Positions 8,449 through 17,381 of a stretch of DNA of 34,484 nucleotides are shown one piece after another. The first letter of the stretch is position 1. Every line of letters starts with the position of its first letter. The notes under the pieces were generated by a model. It was given only the letters and a program-made list of their open reading frames with translations. It made no database searches and had not been told where the DNA came from. The position numbers and the translations under genes were made by a program. The stretch comes from Bacteroidetes/Chlorobi group bacterium MS-B_bin-24 (lineage in GTDB: Bacteria > Bacteroidota > Ignavibacteria > Kapaibacteriales > UBA2268). The DNA lies in contig RCNO01000012.1 in NCBI GenBank assembly GCA_003731685.1, forward strand, positions 1 to 34,484, given 5' to 3'.

Positions 8449-9270
8449 TTATTCAACTTTTTCTGGATTCCAAGCAACTCTGTAACCTTCGGAAAGGGAA
8501 TTAAGTTTTGCCATATCTTCGTCGGAAATTTCGAAATCGAACACGGAAGCATTTTCGATGATTCTTTCTTTCCGAGAGGATTTAGGTATTACAATTGTTC
8601 CAATCTGCAAAGCCCAGCGAATTAAAATTTGGGCAGGTGTCTTTTGGTACTTTCGAGAAAGTTCAACCAACAAAGGATGGTCAAATTTTCTTCCACGAAC
8701 CAAAGGAGAATATGCTTCGATGTATATATTATTTTCTTCGCAAAATTCTTTGAGTTCCTTTTGGTACAAGAATGGGGAAAACTCGACTTGATTTACAACA
8801 GGGATTACATTTGCATAATTAAAAAGTTCCTGCAAGTGGGCTATTGTGTAATTACTCACACCAATCGCAGCAGAGATGCCCTCGTCGTAAACTTTTTCGA
8901 GTGCTTTCCAAGTTTCTTTTCTCAATCCGGGGACAGGCCAGTGAACCAAAATTAAATCGATGTAATCGAATCCGAGCTTTTTCAAACTTGTTTCGACAGC
9001 ACGAAGAGTTTTATCATACCCTTGGTCATCATTCCAAACCTTGGTCGTAATGAAAACATCTTTTCTATCTATTCCAGAATTACGAACAGCTCTTCCAACA
9101 TCTTCTTCGTTGCGATAAAACGACGCTGTGTCGATATGGCGATAGCCAAATTCCAATGCCCAACGGCAGGCATTGTATGTTTCCTCTCCGGGTTTCATCA
9201 AATAGGTTCCCAGCCCAAGAACAGGAATCTTAACTTTGTTGTTTAGTGTTATTTTAGTTTGCAAATTCAT
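8449..9270 (-). CDS. Aldo/keto reductase (DkgA-like)
   Basis: This 273-aa protein is predicted to be an NADPH-dependent cytoplasmic reductase of aldehydes and ketones. The catalytic tetrad is complete: Asp47, Tyr52, Lys77 and His110 (HIDTASFY, ITTKVW, LVHWP). The signature GLGTYLMKPGE near 19-29 and the cofactor segment IPKSSRKERI (about 228-237) are intact. Length and motifs fit the AKR5-type group that includes 2,5-diketo-D-gluconate reductase. It is the first gene of the minus-strand operon and is separated by only two bases from the decarboxylase. It could reduce aldehydes derived from aromatic amines, but that is inference from position. It diverges from the M1 peptidase across 80 bases. 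Confidence 0.94.
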   Translation of the reverse strand: MNLQTKITLNNKVKIPVLGLGTYLMKPGEETYNACRWALEFGYRHIDTASFYRNEEDVGRAVRNSGIDRKDVFITTKVWNDDQGYDKTLRAVETSLKKLGFDYIDLILVHWPVPGLRKETWKALEKVYDEGISAAIGVSNYTIAHLQELFNYANVIPVVNQVEFSPFLYQKELKEFCEENNIYIEAYSPLVRGRKFDHPLLVELSRKYQKTPAQILIRWALQIGTIVIPKSSRKERIIENASVFDFEISDEDMAKLNSLSEGYRVAWNPEKVE

Positions 9271-9350
9271 ATTATTCCTAAATATTTTTTTGAAATTTCG
9301 TTATTATAACTTAACGGAAATAGTTTTCGAAAATTGTTTAAAAGGAAGAT

Positions 9351-11519
9351 ATGAAGAAAAGTCATTTTAACGCTTTATTTTTTATTTTTTTCTTTTCAAT
9401 TCAATATCTTGCATCAAGTCATTTGATTTTTCTTAACGAGCGGTCATTTGTGGAATTCAATGGATATTTTCGAAGTAGCTTCGCTAAAACTTCTGATGAG
9501 CCTTTAGAAGTCCAAAAGCGTAATTATGATGTTCTAAGTTATGATTTATACCTTGACTGGTACAATGCTTTGAAGAACCCCAAATCTATGGACTCGACCG
9601 ATATTGTTTGGTTTGGAAGCAACACAATTCTGTTGAAGGCGGAAGTTGAAAACCTTTCGAGCGTTGTGCTGGATGCAGCTTCGCTCCTCATCGACTCCGT
9701 TTTGGTTAATGATAATGGGATTTGGAGAAAAGTATTACCAACGCCCAAGATAGTTGCTCAAAAACTTACAATTCCACTGCTTCGAAGTTTAAACACTGGC
9801 GACAGCATATCGATTAAGGTATTCTACACATACAATAGATTTGTCGACGAGAGCCAATATCGTGGTTTTTATCTGTATCCAAAAGGGAAATATGTCGGGC
9901 GTTTGCCAGCTCCTTTTTATGATTCTGTATTTGTTGAGGAGCGACTGGCGTACACGATGAGCGAACCAGAAGATGCCCGCTACTGGATGCCTTGCAACGA
10001 CGCACCATACGACAAGGCTGATGCTAAAATTACTGTTAGAGTTCCTACGGGATATGTTGTGGCTTCCAATGGCTTTCTTTCGAAAGTTCAAGCAGAAGCC
10101 GATTCTGCAATAGTATATTTCTGGGTCAGTGATAAACCTATTACAACATATTTGATGGCTGCTACTGCTTCGAAATTCCATAAATATTCGGATTGGTACA
10201 AAAAAGTTACAAATCCATTGGATTCAATTGAAATTCAATACTACGTTTGGGAAAAGGATTTTAAAGCAACAAAAACAGATGGCTCGCAATACAATGCTAC
10301 AAACACTTTCAAAACTACACCCGAGATGGTAAAGTTTTTTTCTCAAATTTTTATCGAATATCCATTTGTAAAATACGGAATGGTTGCACTGATGCCATTT
10401 AATTTTGGTGGGATGGAACACCAGACAATCACTTCAATCAATAGAGTTTGGCTTAGGCAGAATACCCAATTTGGAATTGCTCATGAGCTTGCACATCAGT
10501 GGATAGGAGACCTTGTAACCTGTGCTACTTGGAAAGATATTTGGTTCAATGAAGGCGGAGCAACTTGGAGCGAAGCACTTTATGCAGAAAAACTTTGGGG
10601 GAAAAATGGCTACAATGCTTTTCTACTTAGCTCAAGAAGTGCTTACTTGAAGAAAGGAGGAATCTCTTTGCCGCCAATTTACGACCTTCCAGTTAATACA
10701 ATCTTTGGCGATTATGCCATTTTGGTTTATCAAAAAGCAAGCTGGTTTTACCATATGTTGAAAGAAATGCTGGGCGATTCACTTTTCTTCAAAACTTTTC
10801 GCTCCTTTTTGCAGGACTATTCTTTTAAATCGGTTACAACAGAGGATATTAAAAACTACTTCAAAAATAAGATTTCTAATCCACAAGTAGATTTCGATAC
10901 ATTTTTCGACCAGTGGCTTTACAAGGCAGGGCATCCAGTTTACACACTATCGTCCATTGTTCATAGTTACACAAATGATAGTGGATACTTCGATGCTAAG
11001 ATAATTCTTTCGCAAGTTCAAACTGGGAACAATGTTCCAGAGATTTTTGTTACCCCTGTAAAAATCATTTTTAAAGCGGGGGATTCGACATATTCACAAG
11101 TTTTTTTGAATAATTCGAAATTCCAAGTTTTCGAAACTTCTTTGCCTTTTTTCCCTGATTCTGTTTTCATCGATACAACTTTTGTTCTTTGTGAAGTTGG
11201 CGATATTGTATTAACTGCGTCAGAAGAAAGAAGCTTAGAAGAATTTAAAGTCTATCCAAATCCACTTGGGAGTTCGCAAGGTTTGAATGTATTGGTCGCT
11301 TTGCCTAAAAGTGGATATTTCGTACTTGAAATATATGATGTTCTTGGCAATAATGTTTATCGCAAGGAGCTTGGGTACTTGGGTAGGGGAGAAAACCAAT
11401 TTTCTATCTTCGACATTCCCAACTTATCAACAGGTGTTTATCTGATTAACTTAAAAACTGAGGGAAGGACATATAAATCGCATTTTATAAAAGTGCCTGC
11501 TGATGCAATCGGACAGTAA
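9351..11519 (+). CDS. Secreted M1 aminopeptidase with T9SS type A sorting domain
   Basis: This 722-aa zinc aminopeptidase has a signal peptide (about 1-22) and the M1 active site: GGMEH at 353-357 (the GxMEN substrate motif with His last), HELAH at 378-382, and the third zinc ligand Glu401 in NEGGATWSE, 19 residues after His382. Tyr460 in LVYQKASW is the likely catalytic tyrosine. Residues about 632-715 form a type A sorting domain (FKVYPNPL, LEIYDVLGNNVY, STGVYLINL), which in Bacteroidota directs proteins through the type IX secretion system to the surface or medium. An AAGGAAG precedes the ATG by two bases. The 3' end overlaps the EamA gene by 17 bases, suggesting co-transcription. It probably cleaves N-terminal residues from peptides outside the cell. 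Confidence 0.94.
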   Translation: MKKSHFNALFFIFFFSIQYLASSHLIFLNERSFVEFNGYFRSSFAKTSDEPLEVQKRNYDVLSYDLYLDWYNALKNPKSMDSTDIVWFGSNTILLKAEVENLSSVVLDAASLLIDSVLVNDNGIWRKVLPTPKIVAQKLTIPLLRSLNTGDSISIKVFYTYNRFVDESQYRGFYLYPKGKYVGRLPAPFYDSVFVEERLAYTMSEPEDARYWMPCNDAPYDKADAKITVRVPTGYVVASNGFLSKVQAEADSAIVYFWVSDKPITTYLMAATASKFHKYSDWYKKVTNPLDSIEIQYYVWEKDFKATKTDGSQYNATNTFKTTPEMVKFFSQIFIEYPFVKYGMVALMPFNFGGMEHQTITSINRVWLRQNTQFGIAHELAHQWIGDLVTCATWKDIWFNEGGATWSEALYAEKLWGKNGYNAFLLSSRSAYLKKGGISLPPIYDLPVNTIFGDYAILVYQKASWFYHMLKEMLGDSLFFKTFRSFLQDYSFKSVTTEDIKNYFKNKISNPQVDFDTFFDQWLYKAGHPVYTLSSIVHSYTNDSGYFDAKIILSQVQTGNNVPEIFVTPVKIIFKAGDSTYSQVFLNNSKFQVFETSLPFFPDSVFIDTTFVLCEVGDIVLTASEERSLEEFKVYPNPLGSSQGLNVLVALPKSGYFVLEIYDVLGNNVYRKELGYLGRGENQFSIFDIPNLSTGVYLINLKTEGRTYKSHFIKVPADAIGQ

Positions 11520-12384
11520 GGCTTTTGCCTATGGCATTCTTGCAGTAGTTTTCTGGTCGACCGTTGCTACTGCTTTTAAAATTGCTTTGCGGCAGGTAAG
11601 TTATCTTGAACTTCTTGCTTATTCTTCATTATTTTCCTGTTTCGTTTTGTTTTTAAGTATTGTGTTTTCGGGCAAGAGCCGAATACTTTTTGAAATCAAC
11701 TTGAGAATCATTTACAAATCAGTGTTAATTGGCTTTTTGAATCCCTTTTTGTATTATCTTGTTTTGTTCAAAGCGTATTCAATGTTGCCAGCACAAGAAG
11801 CTTTGAGTTTGAATTACACTTGGGCAATTGTTTTGACTTTTCTATCAAGTAAATTCCAAAAGAAACGAATTGGATTAGTTTCGTATATGTCCTTGCTAAT
11901 TAGTTTTTTCGGAGTTTTGGTGATTATTTCAAAAGGAAGAATAGTAGAACTGAAACCCTCCGACCCAATTGGTGCCTTATTGGCATTGTCCAGTGCATTT
12001 ATTTGGGGATTTTCGTGGATTCTGAACGTTTTATCCAAAACAGATGATAATTTAAGAATGTTTTTGAATTTCTTTTTCGGTGCAATTTTTTCTTTTGTCT
12101 ATTTATCTTTCAGCGTTTCACCTACTTTTCCAAATTTAGAGGCTCTGATTCCAATTTGCTACGTTGGTTTGTTTGAAATGGGAATTACTTTTCTCATTTG
12201 GAATAAAGCCTTGAAATATTCCACCAATCCTGCAAAGGTAAATAATTTAATCTACCTTTCGCCTTTGCTTTCAATTGTGTTTATAGGAATTATTCTAAAA
12301 GAACACATTGAGTATTCTTCGATATTTGGGCTTCTATTGATACTATCGGGAATAGCAATTCAAAATTTATTCGCTCGAAAATAG
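11503..12384 (+). CDS. EamA/DMT-family inner-membrane transporter
   Basis: This 293-aa protein has about ten hydrophobic helices arranged as two EamA repeats (about 8-140 and 155-290), typical of the drug/metabolite transporter superfamily. Recognisable pieces are VFWSTVATAFKIAL in the first repeat, LPAQEALSLNYTWAIV, and the second-repeat start LSSAFIWGFSWIL. Family members often export amino acids or other small metabolites; the substrate here is unknown. The ATG lies inside the last codons of the M1 peptidase gene (17-base overlap, different frame) with no good SD sequence, so translation is probably coupled. Being joined to a peptidase gene makes an amino acid or peptide metabolite plausible, but this is inference. 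Confidence 0.9.
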   Translation: MQSDSKAFAYGILAVVFWSTVATAFKIALRQVSYLELLAYSSLFSCFVLFLSIVFSGKSRILFEINLRIIYKSVLIGFLNPFLYYLVLFKAYSMLPAQEALSLNYTWAIVLTFLSSKFQKKRIGLVSYMSLLISFFGVLVIISKGRIVELKPSDPIGALLALSSAFIWGFSWILNVLSKTDDNLRMFLNFFFGAIFSFVYLSFSVSPTFPNLEALIPICYVGLFEMGITFLIWNKALKYSTNPAKVNNLIYLSPLLSIVFIGIILKEHIEYSSIFGLLLILSGIAIQNLFARK

Positions 12385-12457
12385 AGCATCTACACCATTT
12401 TTGTTCTTTCCTTCATCAAGGATTAATATTTCCTGATTTTTCGTATTTTGGAAAAGT

Positions 12458-13726
12458 ATGATGTTTTTAGTTGAAAAATACGGATTTTTGCTTTTGTTTT
12501 GTGTTCTGACACTTATGGGTTGTGCAACTCAAAGCAAGCGAAATTCTTTGAATGTTCGGAATGATTTTTTCAATCAAACATTTCTGCAAGCAGTAAAGAA
12601 TTTGAGCTTTGATAAAATTGAACCATCTGAACTCGACGCAAGCCACTTGGATTTGCTCGGTGTTGTTCAATTAGTGCTGAAATCTCAATTTGAACAAGTA
12701 GAAAGCAAAGTAAAGCGAATAATTTCTGAACGGAATGATTCACAGTTTTTGGCGGAGTATTTTCGACTTTTGTCATTTTCGTTGATTTTCCAATCGAAGT
12801 GGAAAGAGCTTCTGCCTTCGAGTTCGTATTATTTCTTCGACCCCGATAGTGTATTTTTGTTAGCCCGTGCTTTTTCGCAAATCGAAAAGGATACAATAGT
12901 TTTTTGGAAAGAAGCCGATACATTGAGTTTTTTTACAGCACCTTCGGGAGCGATAATTGTTAAAGTTCTGGTAAATGGGAGAGCCCGAAATTTTTGGTTC
13001 GACACAGGCACAAACTACACAATTGTTTCATCCAAAACAGCCGAAGATTGCAATTTGCCCATATTGTCCACTGAAAAGAGCAAAGCAATTACACTTACCA
13101 ATTTTCGTGTTGATGTTATTCCAACGTATATCCGCTCTTTAAAAATTGGAGAGATTGAACTTTTAAATCAGCCCTGTTTGATTGTTGATGATTTTAATTT
13201 GAAATTGCGGCTTTTTGCTTCGAATATTTCAACTGAAATTTACGGAATTTTGGGCTGGAAATCCCTACAAAATTGTAAGTTTACGATTGATTATAAAAAC
13301 CGTACCTTAATAATTCAAAAACCTCGTTATGAATATAGAAAGGAAGGAAATTTTTTCTGGTCTGGTGTGCCAATAATCATTGGGAAATTTGACAATGTGA
13401 ATTTGTTATTCATTTTCGATATTGGAGCCGAAAAAAGTTTGTTAACAAATAACATATTTAACAAAATTGATTTTCAGAAGGTTTATACACAAACAAAGAA
13501 AATTGGTTCTGTTGGCGGATGGAAATTTAATGCTGGAGTTGTTGTTCCATATTTGGAATTTAAAATTGGAACATATAAACTTACGCTTGAAAATATTCAA
13601 ACCATCGATATTCCGAAAGACTACTTTTTCAATATTGATGGAATATTAGGTTACGACTTGATTCAAAAGGTGAAAATTTCGTTTGACATTGCAAATTCAA
13701 ATTTTGAAATTCTGGAAGTTTATTGA
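12458..13726 (+). CDS. Lipoprotein with two retropepsin-like aspartyl protease lobes
   Basis: This 422-aa protein starts with a lipoprotein signal ending in LMGC (Cys22). An ATG at 12461 is an equally possible start. Residues about 30-150 are helical and unassigned. Two related beta-rich lobes follow. Lobe one has the catalytic-type motif FDTGTN (Asp182) and ends with a GILGW turn (263-267). Lobe two has FDIGAE (Asp321) and ends with GILGYD (395-400). In the aspartyl protease fold, D-T/S-G and a hydrophobic-hydrophobic-Gly turn recur once per lobe, so a single chain could form a pepsin-like active site. The second motif has Ile where Thr or Ser is usual, so activity is uncertain. The gene follows EamA after 73 bases and probably acts in the periplasm or at the outer membrane. 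Confidence 0.8.
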   Translation: MMFLVEKYGFLLLFCVLTLMGCATQSKRNSLNVRNDFFNQTFLQAVKNLSFDKIEPSELDASHLDLLGVVQLVLKSQFEQVESKVKRIISERNDSQFLAEYFRLLSFSLIFQSKWKELLPSSSYYFFDPDSVFLLARAFSQIEKDTIVFWKEADTLSFFTAPSGAIIVKVLVNGRARNFWFDTGTNYTIVSSKTAEDCNLPILSTEKSKAITLTNFRVDVIPTYIRSLKIGEIELLNQPCLIVDDFNLKLRLFASNISTEIYGILGWKSLQNCKFTIDYKNRTLIIQKPRYEYRKEGNFFWSGVPIIIGKFDNVNLLFIFDIGAEKSLLTNNIFNKIDFQKVYTQTKKIGSVGGWKFNAGVVVPYLEFKIGTYKLTLENIQTIDIPKDYFFNIDGILGYDLIQKVKISFDIANSNFEILEVY

Positions 13727-13771
13727 TGGAATTAATTATTTTTCAAAGTTTTACAAAAGTTTTAAAAAAAA

Positions 13772-13802
13772 TTTGGATTTTTAATTTCTCTTGTGTAATT
13801 TG
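13772..13802 (+). promoter_or_regulatory. Possible promoter for the susCD transcript
   Basis: TTTG at 13772-13775 is followed after 20 bases by TAATTTG at 13796-13802. This resembles the Bacteroidota TTTG-N19-22-TAnnTTTG pattern but lacks one base in the -7 element. If used, it would leave a leader of roughly 260 bases before the SusC ATG. Confidence 0.3.
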
Positions 13803-13917
13803 ATTTGTGTATTAAATGAAAAGTGTGTAAAGTTGTTATTAAGAGATTACATACGAGTTCTTTTAAAAAATCATTCCTGTTTAATTCTTTTTTTATTAAA
13901 AATCATAAGGGGGTTTT

Positions 13918-13968
13918 ATGGGCAACAATATCGCTATTACCGCCAAAGCCCGAGACAAACCAAATTAG
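13918..13968 (+). CDS. Possible 16-residue leader peptide
   Basis: AAGGGGG at 13907-13913, four bases before an ATG, is one of the best ribosome binding sites in the window, yet the frame (MGNNIAITAKARDKPN) ends at a TAG after 16 codons. Past the TAG the same frame stays open to a TAA at 14032-14034 and encodes a basic, hydrophobic segment (LRRIFLAFVFEV). It may be a leader peptide in the susC 5' region, a remnant of a small membrane protein, or chance. It resembles nothing I recognise. Confidence 0.35.
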   Translation: MGNNIAITAKARDKPN

Positions 13969-14034
13969 CCACTGCGTCGAATTTTTCTCGCATTTGTTTT
14001 TGAGGTCGGTCTTCGCTACATCTTTTTTAAATAA

Positions 14035-14055
14035 TTGTTAAATGTTTTGTTAAAT
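14035..14055 (+). repeat. Direct repeat TTGTTAAAT, period 12
   Basis: TTGTTAAAT occurs at 14035-14043 and again at 14047-14055, just upstream of the SusC start. A regulator binding site is possible, but in DNA this AT-rich chance is also likely. Confidence 0.35.
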
Positions 14056-14070
14056 AATGGTTGTGGGAGT

Positions 14071-17000
14071 ATGAAAAAGTTAGTTTATCTGTTTTTGGCA
14101 ATTTTTATTACTACCTCGCTTGCATTTGGGCAAGAAAGGGTAGTGACTGGAAAAGTAACAGACGAAAGCGGTGCAGCGCTTTCGGGCGTAACTGTAATGG
14201 TGAAAGGAACCGCAGTTGGTACCTTTACTAAAAATGATGGTTCCTTTTCGATTCGTGTTCCTGCAAATGCAAAGACACTCGTCTTCCGTCGCGTGGGTAT
14301 GAAAACAAAAGAAGTCCCAATTGGTACAAAGGACTTTTTCGCAGTAACTCTTGAAGAAGACAAACTGCTAACAGAAGAAGTCGTCGTTACAGCTATTGGT
14401 TTGGAAAGGGAAAAGAAGTCAATTGGCTACGCTTTCGAAGAAGTTGGAGGCAAAATTGTTTCGGAAGCCAAAGTTACAAATATAGTTAACTCCATAACAG
14501 GAAAGGTTGCCGGTGTGCAGGTTGTAAATTCAACTGGTGTACCTGGTGCATCGGCTTATATTCAAATTCGTGGACAGAATTCGTTTCTTGGCGGCAATCA
14601 ACCATTGTTCATTGTCGATGGTATTCCAATTGACAACTCAATGTCGTACAGCGGAAATCCCGATAACGGAACAAACAATCTTTTGGCTAGTGTGGCATAT
14701 TCAAACCGTGCTATCGACTTAAATCCTGATGACATTGCATCGGTAACGGTTTTGAAGGGTCCTGCTGCAACTGCATTGTATGGAATTAGAGCAGCCAATG
14801 GAGCTATTGTTATTACTACCAAAAAAGGACAAACTTTGGCTCAAGAAAAAATTAATGTTACTTTCTCGGCGACAACTTCTTTCGAAGAAGTAAATAAGTT
14901 ACCAAGTTATCAAACGAAGTATTCTCAGGGCGTCGGCGGTAAATTTGCACAACCTGGTACGAACCAATCGCGTTCTTGGGGAGCTTTTATTGACACATTG
15001 TATTGGGATTTGCAATCACCAAATAAATTTAGCAAATACGGAAATCTTGTTGGCAAATACTTTGTTGATAGCGTAAATAATCCCTCGAGGTTCAAAAAGG
15101 TTGAGCCTTACGACAATGTGAACAACTTCTTTGTTACTGGTGCTACAAACACACAAAATCTTTCGATGGCTGGGGGAACGGATTTTGGTTCGTTTTATCT
15201 TTCACTTTCGAATTCTAAATCGTCTGGTATTGTGCCTTTAACAAGTTTTGGGCGTCAATCTATTCGTTTTAATGGCGAAGCAAGAATTTCATCCAAACTC
15301 AAGGCTTCTGGTAATATTAGCTACACCAACTCTGGCGGTCGCCGTGCCCAACAGGGAAGTAATACTTCTGGTGTTATGCTCGGTCTTTTGCGAACTCCCC
15401 CCACATTCGATAATTCTAATGGGTATGGTAAGGAAGCATACGACCATCCTGATGCTTATATGTTTCCTGATGGGACACAGAGGAATTATCGAGGTAGGCC
15501 CTCTTATGATAATCCATACTGGACTGTTGTAAAATCTCCATTCTTCGATGATGTCGATAGATTTATTGGGAACATACAATTGAATTATTTCTTCAATCAA
15601 AATATTGACTTAATGTATCGACTTGGTGCTGATGTATATTTTGATAAACGACGCCAAGAGTTTGCAATTTATTCAAGCACTAATCCAGCAGGCCAAGTTT
15701 TCAATCACGAGATTTACAGCAACGACTTAACCTCGGACTTAATCCTTTCATTTAATTATAACATTACCGAAGACCTTGTTGGGAAATTAATGATAGGTAA
15801 CAACCTATTTCAATCCATTGGTAGTTCGCTTTATACGCAAGGTGATGGGCTAATTGTACCAGACTTTTATCATATTTCAAATACGACAAGCCAAATTGTC
15901 AGGCAATCTCGTGGAACGCTCCGCCGCTTAGGTTTCTATGGCGACTTAACTTTGGATTTTCAAGAATGGTTGTATTTCAACGGGTCGATTCGCAATGATA
16001 TGTCCACCACTTTGCCAAAGGATAATAATTCATTCTGGTATGGTCAAGGAAGCTTTAGCGTTGTCTTTACAGACTTGTTGAAAGATGTTTTCCAAAATAG
16101 CTTTTTGAACTTTGGAAAACTTCGTCTAAATTACGCTGTCGTTGGTAAAGACGCCCCGATGTATGCTACAACCACACCATTTATCCAAGCTGCATACGGC
16201 GATGGCTATACCAATGGTGTTTCCTTCCCATTTAATGGACAGGTTGGATTTGTTACAGGTGATGTATTAGGAAGTGACAAATTAAGACCCGAGAAAACAA
16301 CCTCTTGGGAGATTGGTTTCAATTTGGCATTCTTTAACAATTTATTCTCTTTTGACCTAACCTATTACAATTCTGTCAGTAAAGACCAAATATTCAGTGT
16401 TCCAATTGCACGCTCTACGGGGTATTATGCAGCAGTTTTCAATGCTGGAAAGATTTCGAACAAAGGATTTGAAGCAGTTTTGAATATAACACCAATTAAT
16501 ACAGCCGATTGGCGCTGGGATATGAACTTTAACTTTTCGACAAATAAGAATATGGTTGATGAATTGTACGAAGGTATCGACAATATCTTTCTGGGCGGTT
16601 TCGAAGGTTCATCTGTTCGAATAGTTGCGGGTAAACCCTATGGTTCGATATTTGGTTTTGGGTGGCTGCGCGACCCGCAAACTGGCGAAGTTATAATTAA
16701 TGATGATGTGAACAGTGAGGATTATGGTTATCCTATTCTTGATTTGAACAACGAAAAAGCTTTTGGTAGTGCTAATCCTGATTGGTTGCTTGGTTTCAGA
16801 AACACCGTTAGTTGGAGAGGTTTGTCCTTGTCCTTCTTGATTGACATCAAGAAAGGTGGTAAAATGTGGAATGGAACCCGAAGCGCCTTGTACTTCTTTG
16901 GTACTCACGGCGATGTATCAAAACCTGAGGTGCGAGACCCGAACTTGAATAAGAAAGTTTTCAAAGGCGTCAAAGGGCATTTTGATGAAAATGGAAATCT

Positions 17001-17352
17001 CGTAACTTCTGGAACTAATGACATCCAAGTAGTTGCTGGCGAAAACTGGTATTCATTGGGCAATGGTAATGGATTCTTTGGTAGCAATACAGAAGATTTC
17101 ATCGAAGACGCTGGTTGGGTCAGGCTTCGTGAGTTGAGTCTTTCTTATACTCTACCAAAATCTATCGTTGAATATACTCCGTTTTCGAACGTGATTCTTA
17201 CCTTTACCGGTCGGAATTTGTGGTTGAGTACGAAATATACTGGTGTAGACCCCGAAACCAACCTGATGGGTGCCTACAGTGCCCAAGGTCTCGATTACTT
17301 CAATATGCCGGGTGTTCGAAGCTACAATTTCTCAATAACAGTTGATTTCTAA
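14071..17352 (+). CDS. SusC/RagA-family TonB-linked outer-membrane receptor
   Basis: This 1093-aa protein is a TonB-dependent outer-membrane channel of the SusC/RagA family. I start at 14071 (MKKLVYLFLAIFITTSLAFG), where a signal peptide begins and GGGAG is directly upstream; an in-frame ATG 36 bases earlier is rejected. A carboxypeptidase-regulatory-like domain follows (about 23-103: VTGKVTDESGAALSGVTV), then the plug domain (about 104-260) with VVVTAIG and the SusC hallmark ALYGIRAANGAIVITTKKG. The remainder is a beta-barrel ending in the terminal Phe typical of outer-membrane proteins. The SusD partner begins 29 bases downstream. Such pairs import glycans or, as RagAB in Porphyromonas, peptides. 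There is no glycoside hydrolase next to it, but several peptidase genes lie upstream. Confidence 0.96.
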   Translation: MKKLVYLFLAIFITTSLAFGQERVVTGKVTDESGAALSGVTVMVKGTAVGTFTKNDGSFSIRVPANAKTLVFRRVGMKTKEVPIGTKDFFAVTLEEDKLLTEEVVVTAIGLEREKKSIGYAFEEVGGKIVSEAKVTNIVNSITGKVAGVQVVNSTGVPGASAYIQIRGQNSFLGGNQPLFIVDGIPIDNSMSYSGNPDNGTNNLLASVAYSNRAIDLNPDDIASVTVLKGPAATALYGIRAANGAIVITTKKGQTLAQEKINVTFSATTSFEEVNKLPSYQTKYSQGVGGKFAQPGTNQSRSWGAFIDTLYWDLQSPNKFSKYGNLVGKYFVDSVNNPSRFKKVEPYDNVNNFFVTGATNTQNLSMAGGTDFGSFYLSLSNSKSSGIVPLTSFGRQSIRFNGEARISSKLKASGNISYTNSGGRRAQQGSNTSGVMLGLLRTPPTFDNSNGYGKEAYDHPDAYMFPDGTQRNYRGRPSYDNPYWTVVKSPFFDDVDRFIGNIQLNYFFNQNIDLMYRLGADVYFDKRRQEFAIYSSTNPAGQVFNHEIYSNDLTSDLILSFNYNITEDLVGKLMIGNNLFQSIGSSLYTQGDGLIVPDFYHISNTTSQIVRQSRGTLRRLGFYGDLTLDFQEWLYFNGSIRNDMSTTLPKDNNSFWYGQGSFSVVFTDLLKDVFQNSFLNFGKLRLNYAVVGKDAPMYATTTPFIQAAYGDGYTNGVSFPFNGQVGFVTGDVLGSDKLRPEKTTSWEIGFNLAFFNNLFSFDLTYYNSVSKDQIFSVPIARSTGYYAAVFNAGKISNKGFEAVLNITPINTADWRWDMNFNFSTNKNMVDELYEGIDNIFLGGFEGSSVRIVAGKPYGSIFGFGWLRDPQTGEVIINDDVNSEDYGYPILDLNNEKAFGSANPDWLLGFRNTVSWRGLSLSFLIDIKKGGKMWNGTRSALYFFGTHGDVSKPEVRDPNLNKKVFKGVKGHFDENGNLVTSGTNDIQVVAGENWYSLGNGNGFFGSNTEDFIEDAGWVRLRELSLSYTLPKSIVEYTPFSNVILTFTGRNLWLSTKYTGVDPETNLMGAYSAQGLDYFNMPGVRSYNFSITVDF

Positions 17353-17381
17353 TTTTAAGTTTAACAAGGAGGAGAAAAAAT

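Larger units (their letters stand above)
13727..14070 (+). other. Long leader/intergenic region before susC
   Basis: This 344-base stretch lies between the lipoprotein gene and the SusC start. It holds a weak promoter-like pair, a strongly ribosome-bound 16-codon ORF and a 12-base-period direct repeat, each listed separately. The first half is very AT-rich, and the part at about 13919-14020 is clearly richer in G and C. I see no tRNA, no clear riboswitch and no strong terminator in it. Confidence 0.6.

Noticed and set aside
12385-12457. Terminator after the EamA gene
   Set aside because: Only a short imperfect stem (AGGA/TCCT core) is present and no clean hairpin with a T tract can be drawn.
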